Assembly: GCF_905201705.1 (NCBI RefSeq)
Contig: NZ_CAJKOX010000036.1
Coordinates: forward strand, 1 to 46,578
DNA: 46,578 nt
Source: an uncultured Marvinbryantia sp.
GTDB taxonomy: Bacteria > Bacillota > Clostridia > Lachnospirales > Lachnospiraceae
Direction of reading: 5' to 3'
In this document: piece by piece, positions 8,413-16,633 of the stretch
Layout of the letters: every line of letters begins with the position of its first letter
How positions within the stretch are numbered: position 1 is the stretch's first letter
Notes under the pieces: model-generated
Seen by the model: only the letters and a program-made list of their open reading frames with translations
What the model was told of the DNA's origin: nothing
The model's database searches: none
Position numbers and translations under genes: made by a program

Positions 8413-10080
8413 CTATTTGATATTTGCCCCATGCGGGAACTGATTAATATAGAAACATCTTGTGTACCTGATATTCGCATTATTTACTGTCATATTATCA
8501 AGTTCCCCGATCGCCTTGGCGTCATCTGTGGACTTGCTCCATGCATAGTCAATTCTTCCTGCGCTTGCATTCTTCACCAGATTGCCGTCATTCTCACCAC
8601 TTGCAAACATATAAATTGTCTCAATATTTCCGGTTCCTTCCTTCCAGTATCCGTCATATCTCTTCAAAGTCGCGTAATTGTTCAGAACCACTTCGTCTAC
8701 CATATACGGGCCAGTACCGATCGGCTTCTGCCAGAACTGATCCTGCTGCAGAGTCTCCGGACTTGCGTTTTCCAGACAATGTTTCGGCAGAATCGGCCAC
8801 TGAGCGAAGACCTGAAGCGCATCCGCCGCTACCGTATCGAAATGAACCGTCACGGTGTTGCCGTCGATCACAATGCCTGTCACCTCGTCCGCACCGTCGA
8901 GGTATTCCTGCGCTCCGGTAATCGCCTGCAAAACACCTGTGGCAACCGCATTGGTTCCCGGCGTCTTCAGCATCAGCTCCAGCGTAAACTTCACGTCCTC
9001 CGCAGTAAACGGCTCGCCGTCATGCCAGGTCACACCGTCCCTTAACACGAACTCGATTGACTTGGAATCCTCGCTCACCGTGTAGCTTTCCGCCAGCATG
9101 CCGTCTGTCGGATTCAGGGAACTGTCGGCATTGATCAGTCTGTCAAATATCAGCTCCGTGCTGATCATGTAGCCTGGGTTAACCATCGGATACCAGAAAA
9201 ATTCCTGCGGACCGCCATTTGTGTAAAGCGTGCCATCCTCTCTGTCAATGGTCCAGTCAAGAATATTTTTCTCATAGGAGAACTGATCATTTCCGAATTC
9301 ACTGCCTGCCACATCCAGTGCGTCGCTCGTATAAATAAAGCAAACCTGATGGTACAGCGGCATCGCCAGCTCATTTTCGGCTATAAACGCCTGGATATCC
9401 TTGAAAGCCGCGATCTGCTCTTCCGTATCCATCGTAGCATTCGATGCCTGAATCAGTTCATCCAGCCCGTCCTGCCGCGGAACTGTAGAATTGTTCGATG
9501 CAGTGGATGCAAAACGATTATAAAATTCACTCTCAGTCAGAGCCGCTACCGCCGCATAAGCCAGATCCCACTTGACCGCAGACGGCCCGTTCTCCATATC
9601 TGTCGGCGGAACCCAGAGCTGCGCTGCCAGATCACCCTCCAGTTTTCTGAACTGCGCCTTCACTCCGACATCGCTCCAATACTGGCCTATAATCGTCATC
9701 AGATCCACAGTCTGCTGGTCATCATAATAGTAAACTACATCCAGTGTATAATCCGATGGCCAGTCCGCCTCCGCCAGCAGCTCCCTTGCCTTGTCCGGAT
9801 CATAGGAATAAACCGGAATCTCTGTATTCAGCCATTCTCCCGGTGAAGTAAAGCTGATCGCCTTTTCTGCCATGCCGTCGAAAAGACTGTCTACGATCGC
9901 GTCCATATCGATGGCATAGGCCAGAGCCTGTCTGACACGCAGGTCAGCGAGCGGAGTGCCAAGCTCCTGGCAGCTTACCTCTGCCGCCTCCTCCGCCGCT
10001 GCGGTAATACCCGTACCCGCAAACAGAGACAGTGCCATTGCGGAAACACACAACATGCTCACCAATTTTTTAAGTTTCAT
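8413..10080 (-). CDS. extracellular solute-binding protein, family 5, apparently circularly permuted
   Basis: The 555-residue lipid- or secreted-type protein captures substrate for the transporter encoded downstream. A signal peptide spans residues 1 to about 29. Residues 43-278 begin PLADLRVRQALAYAIDMDAI, which in family 5 proteins lies past the middle of the chain, and end NILDWTID, which is normally the C-terminus. Residues about 281-555 then start DGTLYTNGGPQEFF and carry LAESYTVSEDSKSIEFVLRD, HDGEPFTAEDVKFTLE and GTGPYMVDEV, all normally in the first half. The protein ends FYINQFPHGANIK, which would join smoothly to PLADLRVRQ in the canonical order. Length matches one complete family member, so no lobe is missing or doubled. 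A promoter and a GntR-type operator lie upstream. Misassembly must be excluded. Confidence 0.8.
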   Translation of the reverse strand: MKLKKLVSMLCVSAMALSLFAGTGITAAAEEAAEVSCQELGTPLADLRVRQALAYAIDMDAIVDSLFDGMAEKAISFTSPGEWLNTEIPVYSYDPDKARELLAEADWPSDYTLDVVYYYDDQQTVDLMTIIGQYWSDVGVKAQFRKLEGDLAAQLWVPPTDMENGPSAVKWDLAYAAVAALTESEFYNRFASTASNNSTVPRQDGLDELIQASNATMDTEEQIAAFKDIQAFIAENELAMPLYHQVCFIYTSDALDVAGSEFGNDQFSYEKNILDWTIDREDGTLYTNGGPQEFFWYPMVNPGYMISTELIFDRLINADSSLNPTDGMLAESYTVSEDSKSIEFVLRDGVTWHDGEPFTAEDVKFTLELMLKTPGTNAVATGVLQAITGAQEYLDGADEVTGIVIDGNTVTVHFDTVAADALQVFAQWPILPKHCLENASPETLQQDQFWQKPIGTGPYMVDEVVLNNYATLKRYDGYWKEGTGNIETIYMFASGENDGNLVKNASAGRIDYAWSKSTDDAKAIGELDNMTVNNANIRYTRCFYINQFPHGANIK

Positions 10081-10097
10081 GCGTTCTCCTCCTTTAC

Positions 10098-10110
10098 TTT
10101 GTACTACAAA
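10098..10110. promoter_or_regulatory. GntR/FadR-type operator, transporter side
   Basis: TTTGTACTACAAA is a near-perfect inverted repeat and contains the FadR-family consensus TnGTnnnACnA. It lies between the predicted transcription start of the transporter operon and its ribosome site, where a bound repressor would block elongation. Confidence 0.7.
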
Positions 10111-10133
10111 CTACTTTTAAAAATTGTAATTAA

Positions 10134-10162
10134 ACAATACTACTCTTTCCCATACTTGTCAA
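10134..10162 (-). promoter_or_regulatory. promoter of the transporter operon
   Basis: On the minus strand TTGACA (10157-10162) and TATTGT (10134-10139) are 17 bp apart. An additional inverted repeat, ATTGT/ACAAT, overlaps the -10 region and may be a weaker operator copy. Confidence 0.65.
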
Positions 10163-10231
10163 CAGGTTTTTTGTTATTTTGTATATTTTTCTATGGAGTT
10201 TGATTTATTTTATAGTATTTTGCACAATCCA

Positions 10232-10260
10232 TTGACTTGAGATCTATTTTCGGTTATGCT
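10232..10260 (+). promoter_or_regulatory. promoter of the GntR/flavoprotein operon
   Basis: TTGACT (10232-10237) and TATGCT (10255-10260) are separated by 17 bp on the plus strand. The operator at 10273 begins 12 bp after the -10 box, so the regulator should repress its own gene. Confidence 0.6.
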
Positions 10261-10272
10261 ATCCATATGATT

Positions 10273-10285
10273 TTTGTAATACAAA
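10273..10285. promoter_or_regulatory. GntR/FadR-type operator, regulator side
   Basis: TTTGTAATACAAA matches the operator at 10098 at every position except the central base. The symmetry and TnGTnnnACnA pattern are those of FadR-subfamily sites. Confidence 0.7.
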
Positions 10286-10320
10286 GTATCATTCGTTTAT
10301 AATCGGCTAAAGGAGGCGCT

Positions 10321-11043
10321 ATGGAAAATACATCCGAACTTCGCAATATAAAATCCAAAAAACTTTATCTGAGAGTCTATGATGAAATCAGGGAATATAT
10401 CCTCCAGAATAAACTGCAGCCCGGTGATAAGCTTCCAACGGAAATGGAAATGTGCCATCAGCTCGGAGTCAGCCGCAATGTCCTCCGGGAGGCCATTAAA
10501 TCATTGGAAATCACAGGAATTGTCACGTCCAAGCCGGGCGTTGGGATTATTATACGAGAATGCAATATGGACTATATCATGTCCTCTTTTATATCCAACC
10601 TCTCTGTCAATAATGATTCCCATATGGAGGAATATGTGGAAGAGCTTCGCCGCATCCTCGAAATCGGCTTCATGGATGCCGCCTTTGACAGCATTACTGA
10701 CGAGGACCTGGATATACTCGCAGAACAGGTTGGTATCATGCAGAAGGAATACGCCGCCCAAAGTAAAGTTAAAGTAGGTCCTTCCATCGGAGCTGCATTT
10801 GCACGGGCGGATGCCGCCTTCCACCACACGATTTTTTCTCACATAGAAAATCGTCTGATGGTTTCGATCATTGACTTTTTCTGGGCTTATGATAAATATT
10901 ATAAAGTCAAAACTACCCATGAATATCTGCGTGTCACCGTTGATAAACATGTACATATATACGAAGCATTGAGGGCCCGGGACCGCGATGCTTTCCACGA
11001 CGCCATGCAGTATCATTTCAATTGCGAATACTACAAAAAATAA
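10321..11043 (+). CDS. FadR-subfamily GntR transcriptional regulator
   Basis: The 240-residue protein has a winged helix at residues about 15-80 (VYDEIREYILQNKLQPGDKLPTEMEMC..LGVSRNVLREAIKSLE..GIV), the GntR signature. A helical FCD-type effector domain follows (about 95-230, with DAAFHHTIFSHIENRLM). FCD domains bind carboxylates or sugar acids, often with a metal. GGAGG precedes the ATG. It diverges from the transporter/lyase operon and the two matching operators between them make it the likely repressor of both units. The inducer is probably the imported acid or its breakdown product. A NanR-like role fits the lyase. Confidence 0.85.
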   Translation: MENTSELRNIKSKKLYLRVYDEIREYILQNKLQPGDKLPTEMEMCHQLGVSRNVLREAIKSLEITGIVTSKPGVGIIIRECNMDYIMSSFISNLSVNNDSHMEEYVEELRRILEIGFMDAAFDSITDEDLDILAEQVGIMQKEYAAQSKVKVGPSIGAAFARADAAFHHTIFSHIENRLMVSIIDFFWAYDKYYKVKTTHEYLRVTVDKHVHIYEALRARDRDAFHDAMQYHFNCEYYKK

Positions 11044-11064
11044 GTCCTCAGGAGGATATTTTTC

Positions 11065-12804
11065 ATGCAGAAGCAAATTCCATTTCAGATCAGTTCCAGA
11101 ACATACGACATTCTTGTAATCGGCAGCGGTCTTGCCGGTCTTACTGCCGCTTTTCGTGCCGCCGATGCCGGAGCCTCCGTTCTTCTTTGTACCAGCACGC
11201 GGCTGTGTTCCGGCTCCAGTTTTTACAGCCACATGGATACGCTCCACTGCCAATGTACCATAGATAAATCCGATGAAGAAGTTTTTATGGAAGATATCCG
11301 CAATTGCAGCGCGCATATGAATGATGCTTTTTTAAACCGGTATTATATCAGGCATATCGCCTCCTGCATTCAATATCTGAACCGCATGGGTATCCCCTTT
11401 CACAAGCTTCCGGAACCCAAGCTTGCCTGCTTTGCCAGCCACCCTCATGACCTGTATTACTGGAAAGACTGGAAAGCTATCCGGCATTCCATGTATCAGA
11501 CGATCCGGCAGGAAAAAAATATAGATTTGCAGGAGCATACAGAGCTGATCCATATTATCCTGGATGCTTCCTCCGCCGCCCCCAGAATCGGCGGCGCCTG
11601 CTTTTACCACAAAGATACCCGGAACTATGAATTTATTTCCGCAAAAGCTGTCATTCTCGCCACCGGCGGTTTTGGCGCCCTGTACAAGCACAATCTGAAC
11701 AGCCCTGACGTTTCGGGGAACGGTCATGCCCTGGCTTTAAAGGTCGGTGCTTCGCTGATCAACCTGGAATTTAATCAATTCATTCCCGGCTTTATCTCGC
11801 CCGGATATAAGATCGTATTTCGTGAAGGAAGTCTGGATTACTGTGAAGGGCTCTATGACACGCAGGGAAACAATGTCTTACAGAAACAGTTTTCCTCTGT
11901 CGATGAAATGAAAAAATGCCTGCGGCTTCGCGCCGCCCACGGTCCGTTTACTACCTCAGACGGCTCCGCGGATTTTGATTTTGCCTTATTAAAGGCCTCG
12001 CTGTCGTCTCCTGACAACGGTGTCCTGATTCGCTACCATGATGAAATTTTAAAAGACGGCAGGAGTTATATAAAGGATTATATCCGATGGCTGAAGGAAA
12101 CCTTTCATATCGATATTGTAAAAGATCCGATCACTATTGCGCCGTTTTTTCATGCGGCCAATGGCGGAATACTGGTGGATCACGACTGTCAGACCTCCAT
12201 TGCCGGTCTCTTTGCCTGCGGAGAATGCGCCGGCGGGATCCACGGTGCAGACCGGCTTGGCGGAAACGCCTCCGGAAGCTGCCTCGTATTCGGCACACTG
12301 GCCGCCCATTCTGCCGCGCGTTATTGCAGCAATACGGACATCCTGTCCGTAACTGAGCAGGAAATCCAGCGGCAAATGCGTTCTGTCTGCCGCGCCGCCG
12401 ACACTCCCGCTGCCTCTGCAGCCGCTTCCCGCTCCCCTTCCGCCGTCATAGCAGAAGTCAGGGAACTGATGTGGACGCACTGTAATATTGTACGAACCCA
12501 GAACGAACTCGACGAAGTCCTTCACCGGCTCTGCGCGCTTCAATCATCCTACTTCCCATGGGAGCTGCTGACCGCAGATACGGATGTTGCCCCTGAGCTG
12601 ATATTCCAGGCAGAGAATTTCCTGACGCTTGCACAGGCCATCGTATCAGCCATGGCCGAACGCAAAGAAAGCCGGGGCGCACATTTCCGGCAGGATTATC
12701 CGCACCAGAACCGTTCCTTCCGGAAAAGAATTGCGGTTCGCATCCGTCACGGATCCATCGAAACCTTTGACAGCCCCTGCCGGGATAACATGCCAGTGCT
12801 GTAA
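11065..12804 (+). CDS. FAD-dependent oxidoreductase of the fumarate reductase/L-aspartate oxidase type
   Basis: The 579-residue soluble flavoprotein has the dinucleotide-binding GSGLAGLTAAFRAADAGASVLL near its N-terminus, a second FAD-contact segment VILATGGFGALY, and the C-terminal FAD motif FACGECAGGIHGADRLGGNA followed by GSCLVFG. These are the landmarks of the succinate dehydrogenase/fumarate reductase flavoprotein family. A helical C-terminal region with SRGAHFRQDYP also fits. It lacks the iron-sulfur partner of respiratory enzymes. It starts 21 nt after the regulator gene with its own AGGAGG, so both share a transcript and control. I infer oxidation or reduction of the imported compound or of an enoate derived from it. 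The true substrate is unknown. Confidence 0.75.
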   Translation: MQKQIPFQISSRTYDILVIGSGLAGLTAAFRAADAGASVLLCTSTRLCSGSSFYSHMDTLHCQCTIDKSDEEVFMEDIRNCSAHMNDAFLNRYYIRHIASCIQYLNRMGIPFHKLPEPKLACFASHPHDLYYWKDWKAIRHSMYQTIRQEKNIDLQEHTELIHIILDASSAAPRIGGACFYHKDTRNYEFISAKAVILATGGFGALYKHNLNSPDVSGNGHALALKVGASLINLEFNQFIPGFISPGYKIVFREGSLDYCEGLYDTQGNNVLQKQFSSVDEMKKCLRLRAAHGPFTTSDGSADFDFALLKASLSSPDNGVLIRYHDEILKDGRSYIKDYIRWLKETFHIDIVKDPITIAPFFHAANGGILVDHDCQTSIAGLFACGECAGGIHGADRLGGNASGSCLVFGTLAAHSAARYCSNTDILSVTEQEIQRQMRSVCRAADTPAASAAASRSPSAVIAEVRELMWTHCNIVRTQNELDEVLHRLCALQSSYFPWELLTADTDVAPELIFQAENFLTLAQAIVSAMAERKESRGAHFRQDYPHQNRSFRKRIAVRIRHGSIETFDSPCRDNMPVL

Positions 12805-12841
12805 TGCCGGTCTCTGTTCGTCAGCATAACAGGCTGCCTCA

Positions 12842-13654
12842 TCAATAGCCAAATCCATGCAGCCACTCCTCTACATCGGCAGCCACGTCGGATACAGACG
12901 CTTCTGCTGTTTCATGGACAACGGCAAATCCATCGGAAATCACTGTGGCATCCGGTTCCAGTTCCTGAATCGTGTCGGGTGTCCCGGAAAGTCGGCTGCC
13001 TCTGTGCACATCGAAAGGAATAATCGTCTTTCCGGAGAAGTCATATTCGTCAAAGAAGCTGTACATCACCTGAGGAAGGTCATACCACCACAGCGGATAG
13101 CCCACAAAAATCGTGTCATACTCATCTAAATTTTCGATATGTGAAGTCAGTTCCGGACGTTCATCGTTTTCCTGCTCCACAGAAGCATACTCGATCAGAT
13201 CATTGATGTCGCCCGGGTAGTTTACCGAAGTTTCAATGGAGAACAGGTCGCCGCCTGTGACAGCCTGAATGTCCTCCGCTACCGTCCGAACCAGGCCCTT
13301 TGCTTCGCCGTTTACTTCCGTGACGCTGGCAGAGGAAACGGCGTCTACATCGCTGTTTTCAGCGACTGCAAAATAAGCGATCAGAACCTTTCCTTTTCCT
13401 GCGTTCTCTGCGTTGTCAACGCTCTCTGTCGCGTTATCTCCGTTATCCTGCAAACCGCTTTCCACGCTACCCTGCGAGTCCTGCACACTGCTTTCCACGC
13501 TATCCTGCGAGTCCTGCACACTGCTTTCTGCAGTCTGACCGGATTCGCTCTGCGCAGACGAATTGCCGGTATTGTCAGAGTCATTCGCTGCTCCGCAGGC
13601 CGTCAGCCCAAGCGTCAGTGCAGCAGCTAATACAAATGCAATTTTTCTTTTCAT
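12842..13654 (-). CDS. flavodoxin-like lipoprotein with a repeat-rich linker
   Basis: The 270-residue protein has a lipoprotein signal peptide with the lipobox LTAC and Cys at residue 20. A serine/glutamine/aspartate-rich linker (about 24-85) contains an 11-residue unit (ESSVQDSQDSV) repeated three times with drift. The flavodoxin-like domain (about 88-265) shows VLIAYFAVAENSD for the FMN phosphate loop and FVGYPLWWYDLPQVMYSFF for the ring-binding loop. The enzyme would sit on the outer face of the membrane and move electrons via FMN. It precedes an aldo/keto reductase gene by about 20 nt in the other order on the minus strand, so the two probably share a transcript. Confidence 0.8.
   Translation of the reverse strand: MKRKIAFVLAAALTLGLTACGAANDSDNTGNSSAQSESGQTAESSVQDSQDSVESSVQDSQGSVESGLQDNGDNATESVDNAENAGKGKVLIAYFAVAENSDVDAVSSASVTEVNGEAKGLVRTVAEDIQAVTGGDLFSIETSVNYPGDINDLIEYASVEQENDERPELTSHIENLDEYDTIFVGYPLWWYDLPQVMYSFFDEYDFSGKTIIPFDVHRGSRLSGTPDTIQELEPDATVISDGFAVVHETAEASVSDVAADVEEWLHGFGY
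13447..13545 (-). repeat. 33-bp tandem repeat inside the flavodoxin lipoprotein gene
   Basis: Three imperfect copies of a 33-bp unit (CTGCACACTGCTTTCCACGC is part of it on the plus strand) encode the 11-residue linker repeats. The period is a multiple of three, so copy number can change by slippage without breaking the frame. The linker length between membrane anchor and flavodoxin domain may therefore vary among strains. Confidence 0.7.
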
Positions 13655-13675
13655 GATTCTTTCATTCCTTTCGTT

Positions 13676-14524
13676 TTATGCATGGATCCTCATAGCATTT
13701 AAGGCTCTTGCCGTACTGGATGAATAGTGGTTGATAATCTCACTGTGTCCGATGTCCAGCGCTGCAATCGCGTCCATGTCCTTTTTATCCAGAGTAAAAT
13801 CCCAGATATTTAAGTTTTCCTCCATCCGCTCCTTTCGGGTGGATTTGGGAATGATAACGACGCCTCTTTGAATATGCCACCGTAAAATGATCTGCGCCGT
13901 ACTCTTTTGGTATCTGGCAGCGATTTTACTCAGAAGGCGGTGCCGGAAGATATTCTTTTGTCCCTCGGAAAGAGGTCCCCATGCCTCCGGCTGTACCTTG
14001 TACCGCTTCATGGTTTGAATGGCAGAAATCTGCTGATAAAACGGATGCATTTCCACCTGGTTGACTGCAGGCTGTATTTCATGGTTCGCACACAGATCTA
14101 CCAGACGGGCCTCGTCAAAATTACAGACTCCGATAGCGCGGATGATTCCCTCCTGATACATTTCTTCCATGGCCCGCCATGCTCCATAGTAATCCCCGAA
14201 AGGCTGATGGATCAAATACAGATCCAGATAGTCCAGTCCCAGCCGCTTCATGGAATCCATAGCAGCCTTTTTTGCCCCCTCATAGCTGGTATCCTGCACC
14301 CACAGCTTCGTGGTAATAAATAATTCTTCGCGGGGAATGCCGGATTTCCTGACCGCATCTCCCACACCTTTCTCATTTCCATAAGAAGATGCCGTATCGA
14401 TCAGCCGGTATCCAACGGAAAGCGCATCACTGACACATCTTTCACATTCCTCCGGCGGGATCTGAAACACGCCATACCCTTCCTGGGGCATCGTTACCCC
14501 GTTATTCAACGTAATATATTCCAT
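13676..14524 (-). CDS. aldo/keto reductase (first of two)
   Basis: The 282-residue NAD(P)H-dependent reductase has the complete catalytic tetrad: Asp43 and Tyr48 in GYRLIDTASSYGNE, Lys73 in TTKLWV, and His106 in YLIHQPFGDYY. The cofactor-binding IIPKSTRKERMEEN is near the C-terminus. This is the AKR5-like short form made of one (beta/alpha)8 barrel. It reduces aldehydes or ketones to alcohols, and the specific substrate is not visible. It diverges from the LysR gene at 14627, the usual layout for a LysR-controlled target. Confidence 0.9.
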   Translation of the reverse strand: MEYITLNNGVTMPQEGYGVFQIPPEECERCVSDALSVGYRLIDTASSYGNEKGVGDAVRKSGIPREELFITTKLWVQDTSYEGAKKAAMDSMKRLGLDYLDLYLIHQPFGDYYGAWRAMEEMYQEGIIRAIGVCNFDEARLVDLCANHEIQPAVNQVEMHPFYQQISAIQTMKRYKVQPEAWGPLSEGQKNIFRHRLLSKIAARYQKSTAQIILRWHIQRGVVIIPKSTRKERMEENLNIWDFTLDKKDMDAIAALDIGHSEIINHYSSSTARALNAMRIHA

Positions 14525-14626
14525 ACGAATCCTCCCTTATCAGGTACAATAAACGGCCCTAAAAGTCTTCCCATTTGCTTTAAAATCTATTATAATACAG
14601 ACACATACTGAAAAGGAGGACTTGTT

Positions 14627-15469
14627 ATGGCCGAATTAAATCAGTTTTACCAGCTGGTCGCCATTGCCGATACCGGCACACTGTCAAAAGCCGCAGAAAT
14701 TGTTCACATCTCTCAGCCGGCACTTACCCGTTCCATCCAGAAATTAGAAGCCGAATGGAACGTCACTCTGTTCGACCGGCAGAAAAATAAAATCACCCTG
14801 AATAAGACCGGAAAGCTTGCTGTCCAGTATGCCAGACGGATTCTGGACGATGTAAATACAATGACAGGTGCGATCCAGGCTTATGAGCGGAGTCTGCGCA
14901 CCATTTCCATCGGAGCCTGCGCTCCCGGTCCTTTATTGGAATTGCTCCCGGAACTGACAGAGCGTTTTCATGGAATGGCTCTGAACTCCGAAACAGCAGT
15001 CCGGGAACGTTTACTCCCCGGATTAGAAAAAGGCACCTACCAGATCATCATTACTGATCAGGAAGTATCTGCCCCGGATGTTCTTTGCCGTCCGCTCTGT
15101 ACCGAAGACCTCTGTCTTACCGTCCCTCCGGCCCATCCCCTTGCAAACCGCAAAGAGGGTATTTATCTGGATGACCTGGCAGGGGAGACTATGCTGCTGT
15201 TCAAAGAAATCGGCATCTGGGAAGAACGGGTGATCTCGAAAATGCCGCAGACAAATTTCATTCTCCAGGATCAGGATGAAGCCTTCTCGGCGCTCGTTCA
15301 GCTTTCCGCACTTCCTGCCTTTGCTTCAAACCTGACATTAAAACACAGCGAGCGCTGGGCAGAACGAACCAACCGCATGGTGCTTCCCATCCTTGATCCG
15401 GAAGCCCATATCACATTTTATTGCTGTGTACATAAATCTCACAAGGCATATCTGCCAGGCCGCGCATGA
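14627..15469 (+). CDS. LysR-family transcriptional regulator
   Basis: The 280-residue protein starts with the LysR winged helix (residues 1-60, FYQLVAIADTGTLSKAAEIV, QPALTRSIQKLEAEW). The effector-binding lobes follow (about 90-275). AAAAGGAGG precedes the ATG and TATAAT lies at 14591. Its divergence from the aldo/keto reductase gene at 13676 suggests it activates that gene and perhaps the flavodoxin gene. The C-terminus ends abruptly at LPGRA and is followed directly by a remnant of another gene, so the last few residues could be foreign. Confidence 0.85.
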   Translation: MAELNQFYQLVAIADTGTLSKAAEIVHISQPALTRSIQKLEAEWNVTLFDRQKNKITLNKTGKLAVQYARRILDDVNTMTGAIQAYERSLRTISIGACAPGPLLELLPELTERFHGMALNSETAVRERLLPGLEKGTYQIIITDQEVSAPDVLCRPLCTEDLCLTVPPAHPLANRKEGIYLDDLAGETMLLFKEIGIWEERVISKMPQTNFILQDQDEAFSALVQLSALPAFASNLTLKHSERWAERTNRMVLPILDPEAHITFYCCVHKSHKAYLPGRA

Positions 15470-15475
15470 TGCAAT

Positions 15476-15505
15476 GGGCATCTCCACACCATTGTTCAGC
15501 AAAGC
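15476..15505 (-). pseudogene. remnant of an aldo/keto reductase 5' end
   Basis: On the minus strand this stretch reads LLNNGVEMPI, nearly the same as VILNNGVEMPLEG at the start of the reductase at 16634. The DNA also matches closely (CCATTGTTCAG shared exactly). The match ends abruptly on both sides, inside the space between the LysR and esterase genes. It is probably scar from a duplication or deletion of a reductase gene. Confidence 0.5.
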
Positions 15506-15558
15506 TGCGCTCCGTCTTTGAAAGTATTGTAACTCATTGATGATCGGAGCTTGTTTTT

Positions 15559-16617
15559 TCAATCCATTTGTCTCTCCCAAAAAGCTGCCGCATTGTCAAG
15601 CCAGCCTTCGGCAACTGTGCCTTCGCCCAGACCGAAACCATGGGGAAGCCCATCAAATACTTCAATCTGGGCATCTGTCCCCTGCGCCTGTATCTGACGG
15701 ATCCGTTCCTCCATCATTCGATAAGAGGCGATTCCATCCCTTGTACCAACACAATTATAGGTCGGCGGCTCATCCCCGGTCACTTCGGACAGCCCCGTAT
15801 ACTGCATAATAACCGCTGCCGGACGGGGATACGCTTCTTCCCCAAAGCTTTCTGTTCCATAGGAGCCAAGCCATGCGGCCATCCGCGCCCCTGCGGAGCC
15901 ACCCCAAAGGGAGTAATCCGTCATATCTATCTGCAATTCCTCTGCGTGTTCATGGAGAAAGGCAATAGCCCGCGCCAGATCCTCACAGGCGGTCTGTGCG
16001 CCGGGACGGTAAATCAGAGCAAAAGCATTGTAGCCTTTCTTAGAAAGCTCCAGTGCATGAGGAAAACTGTCCTGCATGGCACCTACATAGACAAAGCCGC
16101 CGCCCGCATTACAGATCGCTGTTTTCCCATCCGGCTCTCCCCGGAAGAAAAACAGACCGGTATTTTCTTTCTGCGGATCTTCTGTCTTTTCTTCCTCCGT
16201 ATAAATATCGTAGAAAACCGTATCTCCCGCCGCAGCGTTTTCGCCCAGGTGGTTCACGATTTCCACGGTCTTATCCGGATTTATGTAAGTATACCAGGTC
16301 AGAATATCCCCCACATTCTCCAGTGTCAGCTCACTGCTGATCGTCCGGTCGACCGGGAAGATCAATCTGCCGTACTCCCCAAACACCGGGTTATCGATCA
16401 CATCCTGCACTCTGGTTTCCCTGGTCACACCTGCGAAGCTATCTTCGCCTTCCGGCAGCTCAGAATCATCCGGTTCCGAATCGACTGTGGTTCCCGAACT
16501 CTGACTGGTCGGTTTGGAATCAGCAGGCGTATCCTGCGGACTATCTGACTGCCCATATGCAATTATGCAAAAAGTAAGCATACATAACAAAAAATTTGCC
16601 GCAAAAACACGCTTCAT
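15559..16617 (-). CDS. secreted alpha/beta hydrolase (esterase/lipase-like)
   Basis: The 352-residue protein has an N-terminal hydrophobic signal segment (about 4-21) without a clear lipobox cysteine. A Ser/Asp/Pro-rich linker (about 24-60) follows, then an alpha/beta hydrolase fold. The presumed triad is Ser241 in GGSAGA, Asp294 in GTRDG and His326 in LPHGFG. An oxyanion-type GGGFVYVG lies at about 172-179. This is the BD-FAE/acetyl-esterase type, which removes acyl groups from small substrates or polysaccharides outside the cell. It follows the second aldo/keto reductase gene by 16 nt and is likely cotranscribed with it. Confidence 0.8.
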   Translation of the reverse strand: MKRVFAANFLLCMLTFCIIAYGQSDSPQDTPADSKPTSQSSGTTVDSEPDDSELPEGEDSFAGVTRETRVQDVIDNPVFGEYGRLIFPVDRTISSELTLENVGDILTWYTYINPDKTVEIVNHLGENAAAGDTVFYDIYTEEEKTEDPQKENTGLFFFRGEPDGKTAICNAGGGFVYVGAMQDSFPHALELSKKGYNAFALIYRPGAQTACEDLARAIAFLHEHAEELQIDMTDYSLWGGSAGARMAAWLGSYGTESFGEEAYPRPAAVIMQYTGLSEVTGDEPPTYNCVGTRDGIASYRMMEERIRQIQAQGTDAQIEVFDGLPHGFGLGEGTVAEGWLDNAAAFWERQMD

Positions 16618-16633
16618 CCTGCATATCCTCCTC

